Shown here: positions 1 through 7,892 of the stretch, piece by piece
How the letters are laid out: each line of letters opens with the position of its first letter
How positions within the stretch are numbered: the first letter of the stretch is position 1
Notes under the pieces: model-generated
What the model was told of the DNA's origin: nothing
Database searches by the model: none
What the model saw: only the letters and a program-made list of their open reading frames with translations
Source of the DNA: Kocuria turfanensis
GTDB lineage: Bacteria > Actinomycetota > Actinomycetes > Actinomycetales > Micrococcaceae
Assembly (NCBI RefSeq): GCF_001580365.1
Contig: NZ_CP014480.1
Coordinates: 2,109,008 to 2,173,007, forward strand
Length of the DNA stretch: 64,000 nt
Direction of reading: 5' to 3'
Translations under genes and position numbers: made by a program

Positions 1-71
1 CGGTGCGCCCTCGGTACAGGCCGGGGCACGCCCGGCCTATTCCCGGTCCGGCCGGCACCTCCACCACATTA

Positions 72-106
72 TTGCAGTTGTGCAAAGAGTGCATAAGTGC
101 AAAAAT
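72..106 (+). promoter_or_regulatory. Putative TetR operator/promoter with four TGCA repeats
   Basis: Four TGCA tetramers start at 73, 81, 90 and 98, spaced 8, 9 and 8 bases, so the array is symmetric about position 87. Three are preceded by G (GTGCA at 80, 89 and 97). TTGCAG (72-77) could serve as -35 and TAAGTG (94-99) as a weak -10, which would place transcription start at or next to the ATG at 107. The site lies directly before a tetR gene, so autorepression is the simplest reading. The operator role is inferred. Confidence 0.5.
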
Positions 107-739
107 ATGAACGTGAACGACACCGCCTCTCCCTCGCTGCGCGCCCGCAAGAAGGCCGAGACCTGGTCCGCCATCCACGAGGCGGCCGCCGGCCTCGCGC
201 TCGAGCACGGGGTGGAGGGCGCCACGGTCGAGGCCATCGCCGCCGCGGCCGGCGTCTCCCCGCGCACCTTCTTCAACTACTTCCCCGCCAAGGAGGACGC
301 GGTCCTGGGCATGCGCGCCCCTGAACTGGACCCGCAGCTGCTGGAGGGCTTCTCCCTCGAGCACGACCTGCTGGGCCAGGTCTCGCGCCTGCTGCTGGCC
401 GTGACCCGCAGCGCCTACGCCGGCCGGGACGCGGAGCGGCGCCGGAGGCTGCTGCAGGACCACCCCGGCCTGGGCCGCCGCCGGCACGAGCTGACCCTCG
501 AGGCCGAGGACCTGGTGCGCCGCACGCTCGCCGAGCTGCTGGCCCGCGACCCGCACTGGTCGGCCGGGATCGGGGAGCACCCCGTGGACGACGTCGCCCG
601 GATGCTCGTGATCCTCGGCGGCGTCCCGCTGCGCTTCGCCATCACCGCCGAGAGCTACTCCCCCGCCCACGGCCTGCCGGCCGAGGACCACGACTCGGCG
701 CTCACTCTCTTCCACCGCCTCCAGGAGAAGCTCTCATGA
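107..739 (+). CDS. TetR family transcriptional regulator
   Basis: A 210-residue TetR-type repressor. The N-terminal DNA-binding domain covers about residues 12-60 and contains the typical helix-turn-helix (GVEGATVEAIAAAAGVSPRT) followed by FFNYFPAKEDAV. The C-terminal ligand-binding part is not assignable to a ligand. The start at 107 is preferred over an in-frame start at 80 because the domain needs no extra N-terminus. No Shine-Dalgarno is visible, so a leaderless mRNA is possible. Its stop overlaps the ATG of the downstream efflux gene (ATGA), so the two are translationally coupled. It most likely represses this operon in response to an exported compound. Confidence 0.85.
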   Translation: MNVNDTASPSLRARKKAETWSAIHEAAAGLALEHGVEGATVEAIAAAAGVSPRTFFNYFPAKEDAVLGMRAPELDPQLLEGFSLEHDLLGQVSRLLLAVTRSAYAGRDAERRRRLLQDHPGLGRRRHELTLEAEDLVRRTLAELLARDPHWSAGIGEHPVDDVARMLVILGGVPLRFAITAESYSPAHGLPAEDHDSALTLFHRLQEKLS

Positions 740-2454
740 CCCGCACTCCCGCCCACCGGGCCGAACCGGCCCGCGGCGCCCAGCACCTCGGGCTGCTCTT
801 CGTGGGCCTGATGCTCTCGATGCTGCTGGCCGCGCTGAACCAGACCGTGCTCAGCACGGCGCTGCCCACGATCGTGGGCGAGCTCAACGGGGTGAACGAG
901 ATGCTGTGGGTGATCACCGCCTACATCCTGGCCTCGACGATCATGATGCCGGTCTACGGCAAGCTCGGCGACCTGATGGGCCGCAGGCCCCTGCTGCTCG
1001 GCGCGATCCTGGTCTTCATGGCCGGGTCCGTGGTCGGGGCGCTCGCCGGGACCATCGAGGTCCTCATCGCGGCCCGCGCGATCCAGGGCCTGGGCGGCGG
1101 CGGGCTGATCATCCTCTCCCAGGCCGCCATCGCCGACGTGGTCCCCGCCCGGGACCGCGGGAAGTACATGGGCGTCATGGGCGGGGTGTTCGCCGTGTCC
1201 TCGGTGGCCGGTCCGCTGCTGGGCGGCTGGTTCACCGAGGGCCCCGGCTGGCGCTGGGCCTTCTGGATCAACGTCCCGCTCGGACTGCTCGCCCTGGCCG
1301 GCGCCGTGCTGTTCCTCAAGCTGCCCCGGCATGCCGGCCGGCCGCGCCTGGACATCGGCGGGATGGTGCTGCTGGCCGTGGCCACGACCTGCCTGGTCCT
1401 GTTCGCCACCTGGGGCGGCGGCAAGTACGCCTGGACCGACCCCGTGATCCTCGGCCTGATCGCCGGCACGCTCGCGGCCGGGGCCGCGTTCGTGGCCGTG
1501 GAGCGGCGCACCGCCGAGCCGATCATCCCGATGCACCTGTTCGGCGAGCGCAACTTCGTGCTCACCACCGTCGCCGGGCTGCTCACCGGCGTGGGGATGT
1601 TCGGCGCCATCGGCTACCTGCCGACCTACCTGCAGATGGTCTTCGGCGTGGACGCCACCGCCTCCGGGCTGCTGATGGTCCCGATGATGGGCACCCTGCT
1701 CGTCACCTCGGTCCTCGCCGGGCGGGCGGTGAGCCGCACCGGGCGCTACAAGTGGCTGCCGGTGGTCGGCAGCGTGGTCGTGGCCGTGGCCATGGGCCTG
1801 CTCTCCACCCTGACCCCCGAGCAGGGGGTGTGGCACGTGTGCCTCTACATCGCAGTCCTGGGCCTGGGGCTGGGCCTGTCCATGCAGGTGCTGGTGCTCA
1901 TCGTGCAGAACACCTTCCCGCTGCGGCAGGTCGGCACGGCCACCGCGGCGAACAACTTCTTCCGCCAGATCGGCGCGACCCTCGGCTCCGGCGTGGTCGG
2001 CAGCGTCTTCGCGGGCCGGCTGGCCGACCAGCTGACCGAGCGCCTTCCGGCCGCCGCGCTGGAGGGCGGCGCGGGCGGGGCGAACTCGCTCACCCCCGCC
2101 CTGGTCGCCTCCCTGCCGGAGGCGCTGCGGGATCCGATCGTGGCCTCCTACAACGACGCCCTGACCCCCATCTACCTGTGGATCGTGCCCCTGGGCCTGC
2201 TGGCGGCCGCCCTGCTGTGCTTCGTCGCCGAGAAGCCGCTGGCCACCTCGATCGAGCACGACGTGGAGCCCGAGGCGCTCGCCGAGGGCAGCCTCGTGGT
2301 CGCCGCCGACCGGCCGTCCGACCGGCGAGCCGCCGGTGACGGGACCCGGGTGACCGGCGGGACCCGGGACGACGACGGCGCCCGGACCGGCGGCGGACGT
2401 GACGAGCGGCGCCCGGACCCGGTCGCCTTCGAGACGGCCGGCCCGGCACGGTAG
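736..2454 (+). CDS. MFS multidrug efflux transporter, DHA2 (EmrB/QacA) family
   Basis: A 572-residue integral membrane protein with about 14 hydrophobic segments, as in DHA2 drug:proton antiporters. The N-terminus shows the family pattern LNQTVLSTALPTIVGEL and motif A, GKLGDLMGRRP (about residues 75-85). The GGGGLIILSQAAIADVVPARDRG stretch matches the family's motif B/loop region. The last 70 residues are hydrophilic and Gly/Asp/Arg rich, a cytoplasmic tail of no known role. It is coupled to the upstream tetR by a 4-base overlap. The substrate cannot be predicted. Confidence 0.87.
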   Translation: MTRTPAHRAEPARGAQHLGLLFVGLMLSMLLAALNQTVLSTALPTIVGELNGVNEMLWVITAYILASTIMMPVYGKLGDLMGRRPLLLGAILVFMAGSVVGALAGTIEVLIAARAIQGLGGGGLIILSQAAIADVVPARDRGKYMGVMGGVFAVSSVAGPLLGGWFTEGPGWRWAFWINVPLGLLALAGAVLFLKLPRHAGRPRLDIGGMVLLAVATTCLVLFATWGGGKYAWTDPVILGLIAGTLAAGAAFVAVERRTAEPIIPMHLFGERNFVLTTVAGLLTGVGMFGAIGYLPTYLQMVFGVDATASGLLMVPMMGTLLVTSVLAGRAVSRTGRYKWLPVVGSVVVAVAMGLLSTLTPEQGVWHVCLYIAVLGLGLGLSMQVLVLIVQNTFPLRQVGTATAANNFFRQIGATLGSGVVGSVFAGRLADQLTERLPAAALEGGAGGANSLTPALVASLPEALRDPIVASYNDALTPIYLWIVPLGLLAAALLCFVAEKPLATSIEHDVEPEALAEGSLVVAADRPSDRRAAGDGTRVTGGTRDDDGARTGGGRDERRPDPVAFETAGPAR

Positions 2455-2704
2455 TCACGGCACGCCGGGCTCCGACCGGCAGTGCCCGCGCGGCGGTGCC
2501 GGATCGGAGGCCACCCCTCGGCACGATCGCCGGCGTGCGACACCCCACGTGCGGCTCACCCAGGGTGAGAAGCCGCCGCACGGCGAACTGCCGCAGGGGT
2601 CGCCGGGACGGCCATTGCTCCGTAGGCTGATGATCGCGTCCGGGTTCGCGGGCGCGGGGCCGGCCCGGAGGCGGCCGCCCGTGGACGAGGACGAGGAGCG
2701 CGGC

Positions 2705-3034
2705 ATGAGCGACAGCGACGACACCGTCGGCCAGGACTTCGACGAGGCCGTGAACATGACGGCCAAGCAGCTCTCGGACTGGCTGGAGACCGATGAGTCG
2801 CAGTCGGTGGGCCAGGACGACGGCGGCGAGTCGGTGGGGCACCGCTCCGGGCGGCGCATCGTGGAGATCCTGCAGAAGAAGAAGGGGGAGCGCACCGACT
2901 CCGACCGGGAGCACATGCACAAGGTCGTCGGCTACGTCCACCGCCACCTGGCCCAGCGGCCCGACGGGGACGTCACCGAGACCCGGTGGCGCTACTCCCT
3001 GATGAACTGGGGCCACGACCCGCTCAAGGACTGA
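2705..3034 (+). CDS. DUF3140 family protein
   Basis: A 109-residue acidic soluble protein. The middle (MTAKQLSDWLETDESQSVG) and end (HKVVGYVHRHLAQRP, then TRWRYSLMNWGHDP) are characteristic of the DUF3140 family, found in actinobacteria, proteobacteria and fungi. The start at 2705 has GAGGAG ten bases upstream. A possible -10 (TAGGCT, 2623-2628) lies in the 250-bp gap after the efflux gene. Nothing else was recognised in that gap. It is followed 59 bp later by a DUF2945 gene; the two families often occur together. No biochemical function is known to me. Confidence 0.8.
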   Translation: MSDSDDTVGQDFDEAVNMTAKQLSDWLETDESQSVGQDDGGESVGHRSGRRIVEILQKKKGERTDSDREHMHKVVGYVHRHLAQRPDGDVTETRWRYSLMNWGHDPLKD

Positions 3035-3093
3035 GCCGCGCCGGACGCACCCGGCACCACACCCGGTGAGGCACGACGAGGAGAGGAACACGC

Positions 3094-3297
3094 ATGAGCC
3101 TGACGAAGGGCACGAAGGTCACCTGGAACACCCCGCAGGGCACGACCGAGGGCACCGTGGTCGAGAAGAAGACGGAGGACTTCGAGCTGGACGGACACAC
3201 GTTCCGGGCGAGCTCGGACGACCCCCGCTACATCGTGGAGTCCGAGAGCTCCGGCGCCCGCGCGGCGCACAAGCCCGACGCCCTGACCGAGGCATAG
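3094..3297 (+). CDS. DUF2945 (HVA1/TUDOR-like) family protein
   Basis: A 67-residue protein whose whole length fits the DUF2945 family, also called hypervirulence-associated TUDOR domain: KGTKVTWNTPQGTTEGTVVEKKT, then a short beta-rich part and YIVESESSGARAAHKPDAL at the end. A strong ribosome site (AGGAGAGGAA) precedes the ATG. It probably shares a transcript with the DUF3140 gene. The fold suggests a small SH3-like barrel. The ligand is unknown. Confidence 0.82.
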   Translation: MSLTKGTKVTWNTPQGTTEGTVVEKKTEDFELDGHTFRASSDDPRYIVESESSGARAAHKPDALTEA

Positions 3298-3301
3298 CAC
3301 A

Positions 3302-3340
3302 AGGCGCAGCACCGAGGCGCAGCACCGAGGCGCAGCACCG
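3302..3340. repeat. Three tandem 13-bp repeats (AGGCGCAGCACCG)
   Basis: Three perfect head-to-tail copies lie 5 bp after the DUF2945 stop codon and before the convergent gene on the minus strand. They are too short to fold as a good terminator. Probably slippage-generated. Confidence 0.85.
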
Positions 3341-3383
3341 GGTCGTAGGTCCGCAGCGCGGGCTGGGGGCGGCCGCGGCCGGA

Positions 3384-4178
3384 TCAGCCGGCCGCGGCGA
3401 GCACGCCGACGCCCCAGCGGCCGCACCGGCCGCCTCCCGGCGCGGAGGCGGGCACGGGTGCCGGAGCCGGCCGCACGGAGGTGCCGGCGGATCCCGCCCG
3501 GCCGCCGGGGACCGCGGCGGCCGGCGCAGCGTCCGCGGCGGCCACGCCGTGGGCGTCCGCCACCGGCGCCGTGCGCGCAGCGCCCACTCCCTGAGGGGAC
3601 TCGAGGGCGAGCGCAGCCACCAGGTCCTGCTCCGACAGCGACGCCTCGCGGGCCAGGCCGGCCAGGGGCACCCCGTGCCGGGTCGCCAGCTGCAGTTCGG
3701 TGCGGAGATCACCGAGGGCCCGGTCGAGCCGCCGCCGTTCGGCCCGCACCGCCGCGCCGAACGCCCGGAGGACGGCAGCGGGACCGTCCGCACCGTCGAG
3801 GTCGAGCGTGCGGAACCCCGCCAGCTGCTGGTCCAGGAACCACTCGGCGGCCTCGACCCGGCCGGCCGCGGCGAGCACTCGCCGGATGAAGAACGGCCCG
3901 AACAGCACGGCGTCGTCGTCGGGCACGATGCGCTCCTCGGCGCCGGAGGACACCGGCACCTCCTGCAGGGCGCCGCAGGCGCAGGCGTGCAGCCGGTGGC
4001 CGGCGAGGGCGGCCCGGGCCACGGCGGAATTGACGCGGTCGTCCACGTCCGCGAAGTCGAGGAGGCGCACCGGCATGGGCGCGCCGCAGTGGACCGGGGC
4101 CACGGGCATGGCACCATCACGGCTCGGCGCGGAGCCGGGCGGCTCGGCCGCGGGGCGGTGCTGCGCGTGCTGGTCCAT
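3384..4178 (-). CDS. Unknown protein with CHC/zinc-ribbon-like segment
   Basis: A 264-residue protein of unrecognised family. Near the N-terminus HCGAPMPVRLLDF is followed about 30 residues later by HACACGALQEVP, giving paired Cys/His ligands that could hold a metal. The middle is helical and Arg/Leu-rich, and a segment (RHGVPLAGLAREASLSEQDLVAAL) looks like a helix-turn-helix. The last 70 residues are Ala/Pro/Gly-rich and low in complexity. The chosen ATG at 4178 has GAGGA ten bases upstream; in-frame ATGs at 4253 and 4241 are alternatives. It is divergent from a marR gene across a short AT-rich operator region, so it may be that regulator's target. A regulatory or metal-binding role is only a guess. 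Confidence 0.55.
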   Translation of the reverse strand: MDQHAQHRPAAEPPGSAPSRDGAMPVAPVHCGAPMPVRLLDFADVDDRVNSAVARAALAGHRLHACACGALQEVPVSSGAEERIVPDDDAVLFGPFFIRRVLAAAGRVEAAEWFLDQQLAGFRTLDLDGADGPAAVLRAFGAAVRAERRRLDRALGDLRTELQLATRHGVPLAGLAREASLSEQDLVAALALESPQGVGAARTAPVADAHGVAAADAAPAAAVPGGRAGSAGTSVRPAPAPVPASAPGGGRCGRWGVGVLAAAG

Positions 4179-4261
4179 CGCTCGCCCGTCCTCACGTCGA
4201 CTGCGGGATGCTGCGCCCGATTCCCGGCAGGAAGGGGACATCTCCCATCCCATCGCAGAAT

Positions 4262-4317
4262 CATTAGATTGTCTAGTTACCAATTGGAGTAAATTCTTGT
4301 TGCTCTACACTGTCGGC
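4262..4317 (+). promoter_or_regulatory. marR promoter and palindromic operator candidates
   Basis: An AT-rich pocket in GC-rich surroundings. TTGGAG (4284-4289) and TACACT (4306-4311), 16 bases apart, form a reasonable sigma-70-type promoter whose start point falls on the ATG at 4318, implying a leaderless mRNA. Two palindromes, TAGATTGTCTA (4265-4275) and CCAATTGG (4280-4287), overlap or precede the -35, as expected for autoregulation by a MarR dimer. Confidence 0.55.
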
Positions 4318-4860
4318 ATGCGCGCACACCGACCCACCTCTTCCGGCTACTGGTACGGCACCGACGACGCCGCCGGGCCCGGACCGGTGCAGGTGCTCGA
4401 GGCCCTGCGCGCCTACCGCGCCGCCGAGACCGCCATGCGCCGGCGCACCAAGGACTCCATGGGCATGGGCGAGAAGGACGTCCTCGCCCTGCGCTACCTG
4501 CTCGAGGCCCACCGGGCCGGCACCCCGATGAGCCCCCGCGACCTCGCCGCCCGGCTGGGCATCTCCTCGGCCTCCACCACCACCCTGCTGGACCGGCTCA
4601 CCCGCACCGGCCACGTCGCCCGCCGCCCGCACCCCACCGACCGGCGCGCCCTGGTCATCGTGGCCACCGCCGAGGCCGACTGCGAGGTGCGCACCACCCT
4701 GGGCAGGATGCACGAGCGGATGCTGGCCACCGCCCGGGCCCTGGACCCGGACCAGGCCGCCACCGTCACCGCCTTCCTGCACGCCATGGCCGACGCCGTG
4801 GACGCCGCCGAGGACGTGGGCGACGACTCCTGCCGGCCCGAGCCCCCGCAGCGCGCCTGA
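4318..4860 (+). CDS. MarR family transcriptional regulator
   Basis: A 180-residue winged-helix regulator. The helix-turn-helix and wing are clear: MSPRDLAARLGISSASTTTLLDRLTRTGHVARRPHPTDRRALVI (about residues 60-105), including the conserved DRR of the MarR wing. Helices for dimerisation flank it. There is no Shine-Dalgarno before the ATG, and the promoter spacing predicts a leaderless transcript. The likely targets are itself and the divergent unknown gene. The inducer is unknown. Confidence 0.85.
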   Translation: MRAHRPTSSGYWYGTDDAAGPGPVQVLEALRAYRAAETAMRRRTKDSMGMGEKDVLALRYLLEAHRAGTPMSPRDLAARLGISSASTTTLLDRLTRTGHVARRPHPTDRRALVIVATAEADCEVRTTLGRMHERMLATARALDPDQAATVTAFLHAMADAVDAAEDVGDDSCRPEPPQRA

Positions 4861-4942
4861 CGGACCCGAGCCTCCTGCAGCCCGTCCGGCGTCGTCTGTC
4901 GGCACCGTCCGTCATCCCGGTGAAACACGGGCTTGGCACCAT

Positions 4943-4987
4943 CGGGATCGCACCGGTCTCACCCGAGACCGGTCCAGCGCGATCCCG
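4943..4987 (+). promoter_or_regulatory. Long hairpin in the leader of the CbiM-like gene
   Basis: CGGGATCGC (4943-4951) pairs with GCGATCCCG (4979-4987), and directly inside it ACCGGTCTC (4952-4960) pairs with GAGACCGGT (4965-4973). The apical loop is ACCC and there is one 5-base bulge (CCAGC). This gives 18 base pairs ending 15 bases before the ATG at 5003, close enough to affect ribosome access. No known cobalamin, NiCo or other metal riboswitch consensus was recognised. Confidence 0.6.
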
Positions 4988-5002
4988 AAGGGCGGTTCCC
5001 CG

Positions 5003-5947
5003 ATGCACGTTCCGGACCATTTCCTCGACCCGGTGGTCAGCACCACCACGGCCGCCGTGGCGCTCACCGGGGTGGCCGTGGCCGCCTGGCAGGTGCGCCA
5101 ACACGCGTCCGCCCACCGGCTGGGCTTCGCCGCGGCGGTGACGGGCTTCGTCTTCGCCGCCCAGATGGTCAACTACTCCGTGCTGCCCGGCACCAGCGGC
5201 CACTTCCTGGGTGCCGCCCTGGCCGCGGCGCTGCTGGGCCCGTGGCTCGGCATGCTGTCGATGACCGTGGTGCTGGCCGTCCAGGCGCTCGTCTTCGCCG
5301 ACGGCGGGCTCACCGCCCTGGGCACCAACGTGACGCTGATGGCCGTGACCGGGGTGGCCGTGGCCTGGGCCGCGGGCACGGTCCTGACCCGCGTGCTCGG
5401 CCGGTCCGCGCCGCGCACGGCGGCCGGGCTCGGCGCCGCTCTGTCCGTGCCGGCGGCCGCCCTGGTCTTCTCCGGCCTGTACGCCGTGGGCGGCACCGTG
5501 CCCGTGGAGACCGGCGGACTGGCCGCCTCCATGCTGGGGGTGCACGCCCTGATCGGGGTCGGGGAGGCCGTGATCACCGTGGCCGTCCTCTCCCTGGTCC
5601 TGGCCCTGGCCCCCGGGCTGGCCGCCGTGGACGCCCGTCCGCTCGCCCCGGCCCGCGCCCGCCGTGGGGCGCTGGGCGTGACCGGCGCCGGACTGCTGTG
5701 CGCCGCCGGGCTCTCCGCGGTGGCCTCCTCCGCTCCGGACGGGCTGGAGTCCGTGGCCCTGGCCTACTCGTTCGCGGAGGCCGCGGGCCCGCACGCCCTC
5801 GCCGGCGCCGTCCTCGCCGGCTACGGGGAGAGCGCCGGTCTGCCGGTGGTCCTGGCCGGGATGGTCGGGCTGGTGCTGACGGGGCTGCTGGCCGCCGGTG
5901 CGGTGGGCGCGCTCACCGCCGGACGTCCCGCAGCCGCACGGCGCTGA
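5003..5947 (+). CDS. CbiM/NikM-type ECF transporter S component with PDGLE (CbiN-like) domain
   Basis: A 314-residue membrane protein. The N-terminus MHVPDHFLDP matches the CbiM/NikM start, where Met1 and His2 bind Co(II)/Ni(II). GHFLGAALAAALLGPW (about 66-81) and LAVQALVFADGGLTALGTNV (about 91-110) are further family signatures. A second part carries PDGLE at residues 245-249 between hydrophobic segments, the hallmark of the CbiN/NikN-like domain, so this is a CbiM-CbiN type fusion. It should recognise cobalt or nickel. No CbiQ or CbiO gene is nearby, so energy-coupling partners must be elsewhere or absent. The N-terminal residue identity fixes the start. Confidence 0.83.
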   Translation: MHVPDHFLDPVVSTTTAAVALTGVAVAAWQVRQHASAHRLGFAAAVTGFVFAAQMVNYSVLPGTSGHFLGAALAAALLGPWLGMLSMTVVLAVQALVFADGGLTALGTNVTLMAVTGVAVAWAAGTVLTRVLGRSAPRTAAGLGAALSVPAAALVFSGLYAVGGTVPVETGGLAASMLGVHALIGVGEAVITVAVLSLVLALAPGLAAVDARPLAPARARRGALGVTGAGLLCAAGLSAVASSAPDGLESVALAYSFAEAAGPHALAGAVLAGYGESAGLPVVLAGMVGLVLTGLLAAGAVGALTAGRPAAARR

Positions 5948-6213
5948 CCCACGGCTCCACACGGGCCCGGCCGCCGATGATCCAGGCGGGCGGGCCCCCG
6001 GCGTGCGTGCCGACGGCATGCGTGTCCACGACGCGCGGGCACTTGCCCGTCCGGACGGATCCTGACACGGTCGACCGAGGGTGCCGGCCACCGCGCAGCA
6101 CCGCTGCACGGACAAGCCGCACGGCAGGACCGGACAGCAGAACCGCACAGAACAACCACCCAGCAGAACTGCACGGCACGACACCTGGAACCACTGCACC
6201 GAAGGAGCACCCC

Positions 6214-7236
6214 ATGCGCGGAGTCATCATGCACGCCCCCGGCGACGTCCGGGTCGAGGACCGCGAGGTCCCGGCGATCCTCGAGCCCACCGACGCGGTC
6301 CTGAAGGTCGCCGCCGCCTGCGTCTGCGGCTCCGACCTGTGGCCCTACCGCGGGGTCGAGGACGTCGACGGCCCCTCCCCGATGGGCCACGAGTACGTCG
6401 GCGTCGTGGACCAGGTCGGCGACGAGGTGCGCGACGTGCAGGTCGGCGACTTCGTCGTCGGGTCCTTCTTCGCCTCCGACAACACCTGCGAGATCTGCCG
6501 GGCCGGCTACCAGACCCACTGCGTGCACCGGCAGCCCGGGGCGGCCACCGGCGCCCAGTCCCAGTACGTGCGCGTGCCGCTGGCCGACGGCACCCTCGTG
6601 GCCACCCCCGGGCAGCCCGATCCGGAGCTGATCCCCTCGCTGCTGGCGGCCTCCGACGTGCTCGGCACGGGATGGTTCGGCGCCGTGGCCGCCGAGGTGG
6701 GGCCGGGCAAGACCGTCGCCGTCGTCGGCGACGGGGCCGTCGGGCTGCTCGGCGTGCTGGCCGCCCAGCAGCTGGGTGCGGAGCGGATCATCGCGATGTC
6801 CCGCCACGCCGACCGCCAGGCCCTGGCCCGCGAGTTCGGGGCCACGGACATCGTGGAGGAGCGCGGCGACGAGGGCGTGGCCCGGATCAAGGAGCTGACC
6901 GGCGGGCTGGGCGCCCACAGCACGATCGAGGCCGTGGGCACCCAGGAGTCGATGATGCAGGCCATCCGCGCCACCCGTGCCGGCGGCCACGTCGGCTACG
7001 TCGGGGTGGCCCACGACGTGGCGCTGCCCGGGGAGGAGCTGTTCTTCTCGGGGGTGCACCTGCACGGCGGCCCGGCCCCGGTGCGCCGGTTCCTCCCGGA
7101 GCTGATCCAGCTCATCTGGGACCGGAAGATCGACCCCGGGAAGGTCTTCGACCTCACCCTGCCGCTGGAGCAGGCCGCCGAGGGCTACCAGGCGATGGAC
7201 GAGCGCCGCGCCATCAAGGCCCTGCTCATCCCCTGA
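6214..7236 (+). CDS. Zinc-dependent alcohol dehydrogenase (MDR family)
   Basis: A 340-residue medium-chain dehydrogenase. The catalytic zinc site is seen in CGSDLW and GHEY. The structural zinc lobe is DNTCEICRAGYQTHC, with Asp where most relatives have the first Cys. The nucleotide-binding turn is VVGDGAVGLLGVLAA. The start has GAAGGAG seven bases upstream. The 266 bp between it and the CbiM-like gene contain no recognised gene or clear terminator, only short imperfect CAGAAC/GCAC repeats. It oxidises an unidentified alcohol or reduces an aldehyde with NAD(P). Confidence 0.85.
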   Translation: MRGVIMHAPGDVRVEDREVPAILEPTDAVLKVAAACVCGSDLWPYRGVEDVDGPSPMGHEYVGVVDQVGDEVRDVQVGDFVVGSFFASDNTCEICRAGYQTHCVHRQPGAATGAQSQYVRVPLADGTLVATPGQPDPELIPSLLAASDVLGTGWFGAVAAEVGPGKTVAVVGDGAVGLLGVLAAQQLGAERIIAMSRHADRQALAREFGATDIVEERGDEGVARIKELTGGLGAHSTIEAVGTQESMMQAIRATRAGGHVGYVGVAHDVALPGEELFFSGVHLHGGPAPVRRFLPELIQLIWDRKIDPGKVFDLTLPLEQAAEGYQAMDERRAIKALLIP

Positions 7237-7320
7237 GCCGCCGGTGCCCGTCCGCCCCGCCGCCCGGGTCACCGGCCGCGGGCGGCGAGGCGGTCCGGCC
7301 CGTCCCGGGGCGGTCGCGGG

Positions 7321-7812
7321 TCAGGCCCAGTAGCCCTCGTGCACCCGGGCGGCCTCCTCCTCGAGCAGCGGGCCGAGCACGGCGATCTCCCGCTGCCCGT
7401 GGCGCAGCACCTCCCGGCAGGGCAGGTCCAGGGTGGGGTTCTGCTCGTGCGCGCCGGTGAGCGCCAGCAGCGAGGACTCCGCGAGGCCGTAGACGATGCG
7501 GCCCACCCCGGTCCAGTACGCGGCGCCGGTGTACATGGCGCAGGGCTCCGCGCTGGTGAACAGCGTGGCCCGGCGCATCTGCTCGGGCCCGATCGCCCGG
7601 ACCGCCGCGGCGACGGCGCGCAGTTCGGCGTGCTGGGTCGGGTCCCCGTCCGGGGGCAGCGCGTTGTTCCACGCCTCCGCCACGATCTCGCCGTACTCGT
7701 CGGCGACCAGGGCCCCGAACGGGTGGTTGCCGGCCTCCCGCGCCGCGGCGGCGAGCTCCACGGAGCGGCGCAGCAGGGCCGTCTCGGCGTCGGTGAGCGG
7801 GTTCTCGGTCAT
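7321..7812 (-). CDS. Nucleoside/cytidine deaminase-like protein with altered zinc motif
   Basis: A 163-residue protein of the CDA/guanine-deaminase-like fold. His61-Ala-Glu63 gives the first zinc ligand and proton shuttle. The second motif reads SAEPCAMYTGA, where family members have PCxxC; Tyr94 replaces the second Cys ligand (codon TAC). Downstream AAYWTGVGRIVYG is typical of nucleoside deaminases. The start has a strong AGGAGG site, and a -10 (TACGGT, 7856-7851) lies further upstream. Without the second Cys the metal site may be weakened, so activity is uncertain. It could act on guanine, cytosine or a modified nucleoside. Confidence 0.78.
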   Translation of the reverse strand: MTENPLTDAETALLRRSVELAAAAREAGNHPFGALVADEYGEIVAEAWNNALPPDGDPTQHAELRAVAAAVRAIGPEQMRRATLFTSAEPCAMYTGAAYWTGVGRIVYGLAESSLLALTGAHEQNPTLDLPCREVLRHGQREIAVLGPLLEEEAARVHEGYWA

Positions 7813-7892
7813 GGGTCCAGCCTCCTGCGGGTCGGCGTCGTCGTCCGCTCACCGTAGCGGCGCCGTGCGGACGGGGACAGGCCCCGCGGGAG

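Noticed and set aside
655-2259. Long minus-strand open frame across the efflux gene
   Set aside because: It is a shadow frame in GC-rich DNA, full of Gly/Gln/His/Arg with no domain, opposite a clear MFS gene. The same applies to other long antisense frames at about 10.1-13.0, 24.3-27.4 and 48.0-53.3 kb.
4861-5002. Cobalamin or NiCo riboswitch before the CbiM-like gene
   Set aside because: Only a hairpin is present; the conserved box sequences of these riboswitches were not found.
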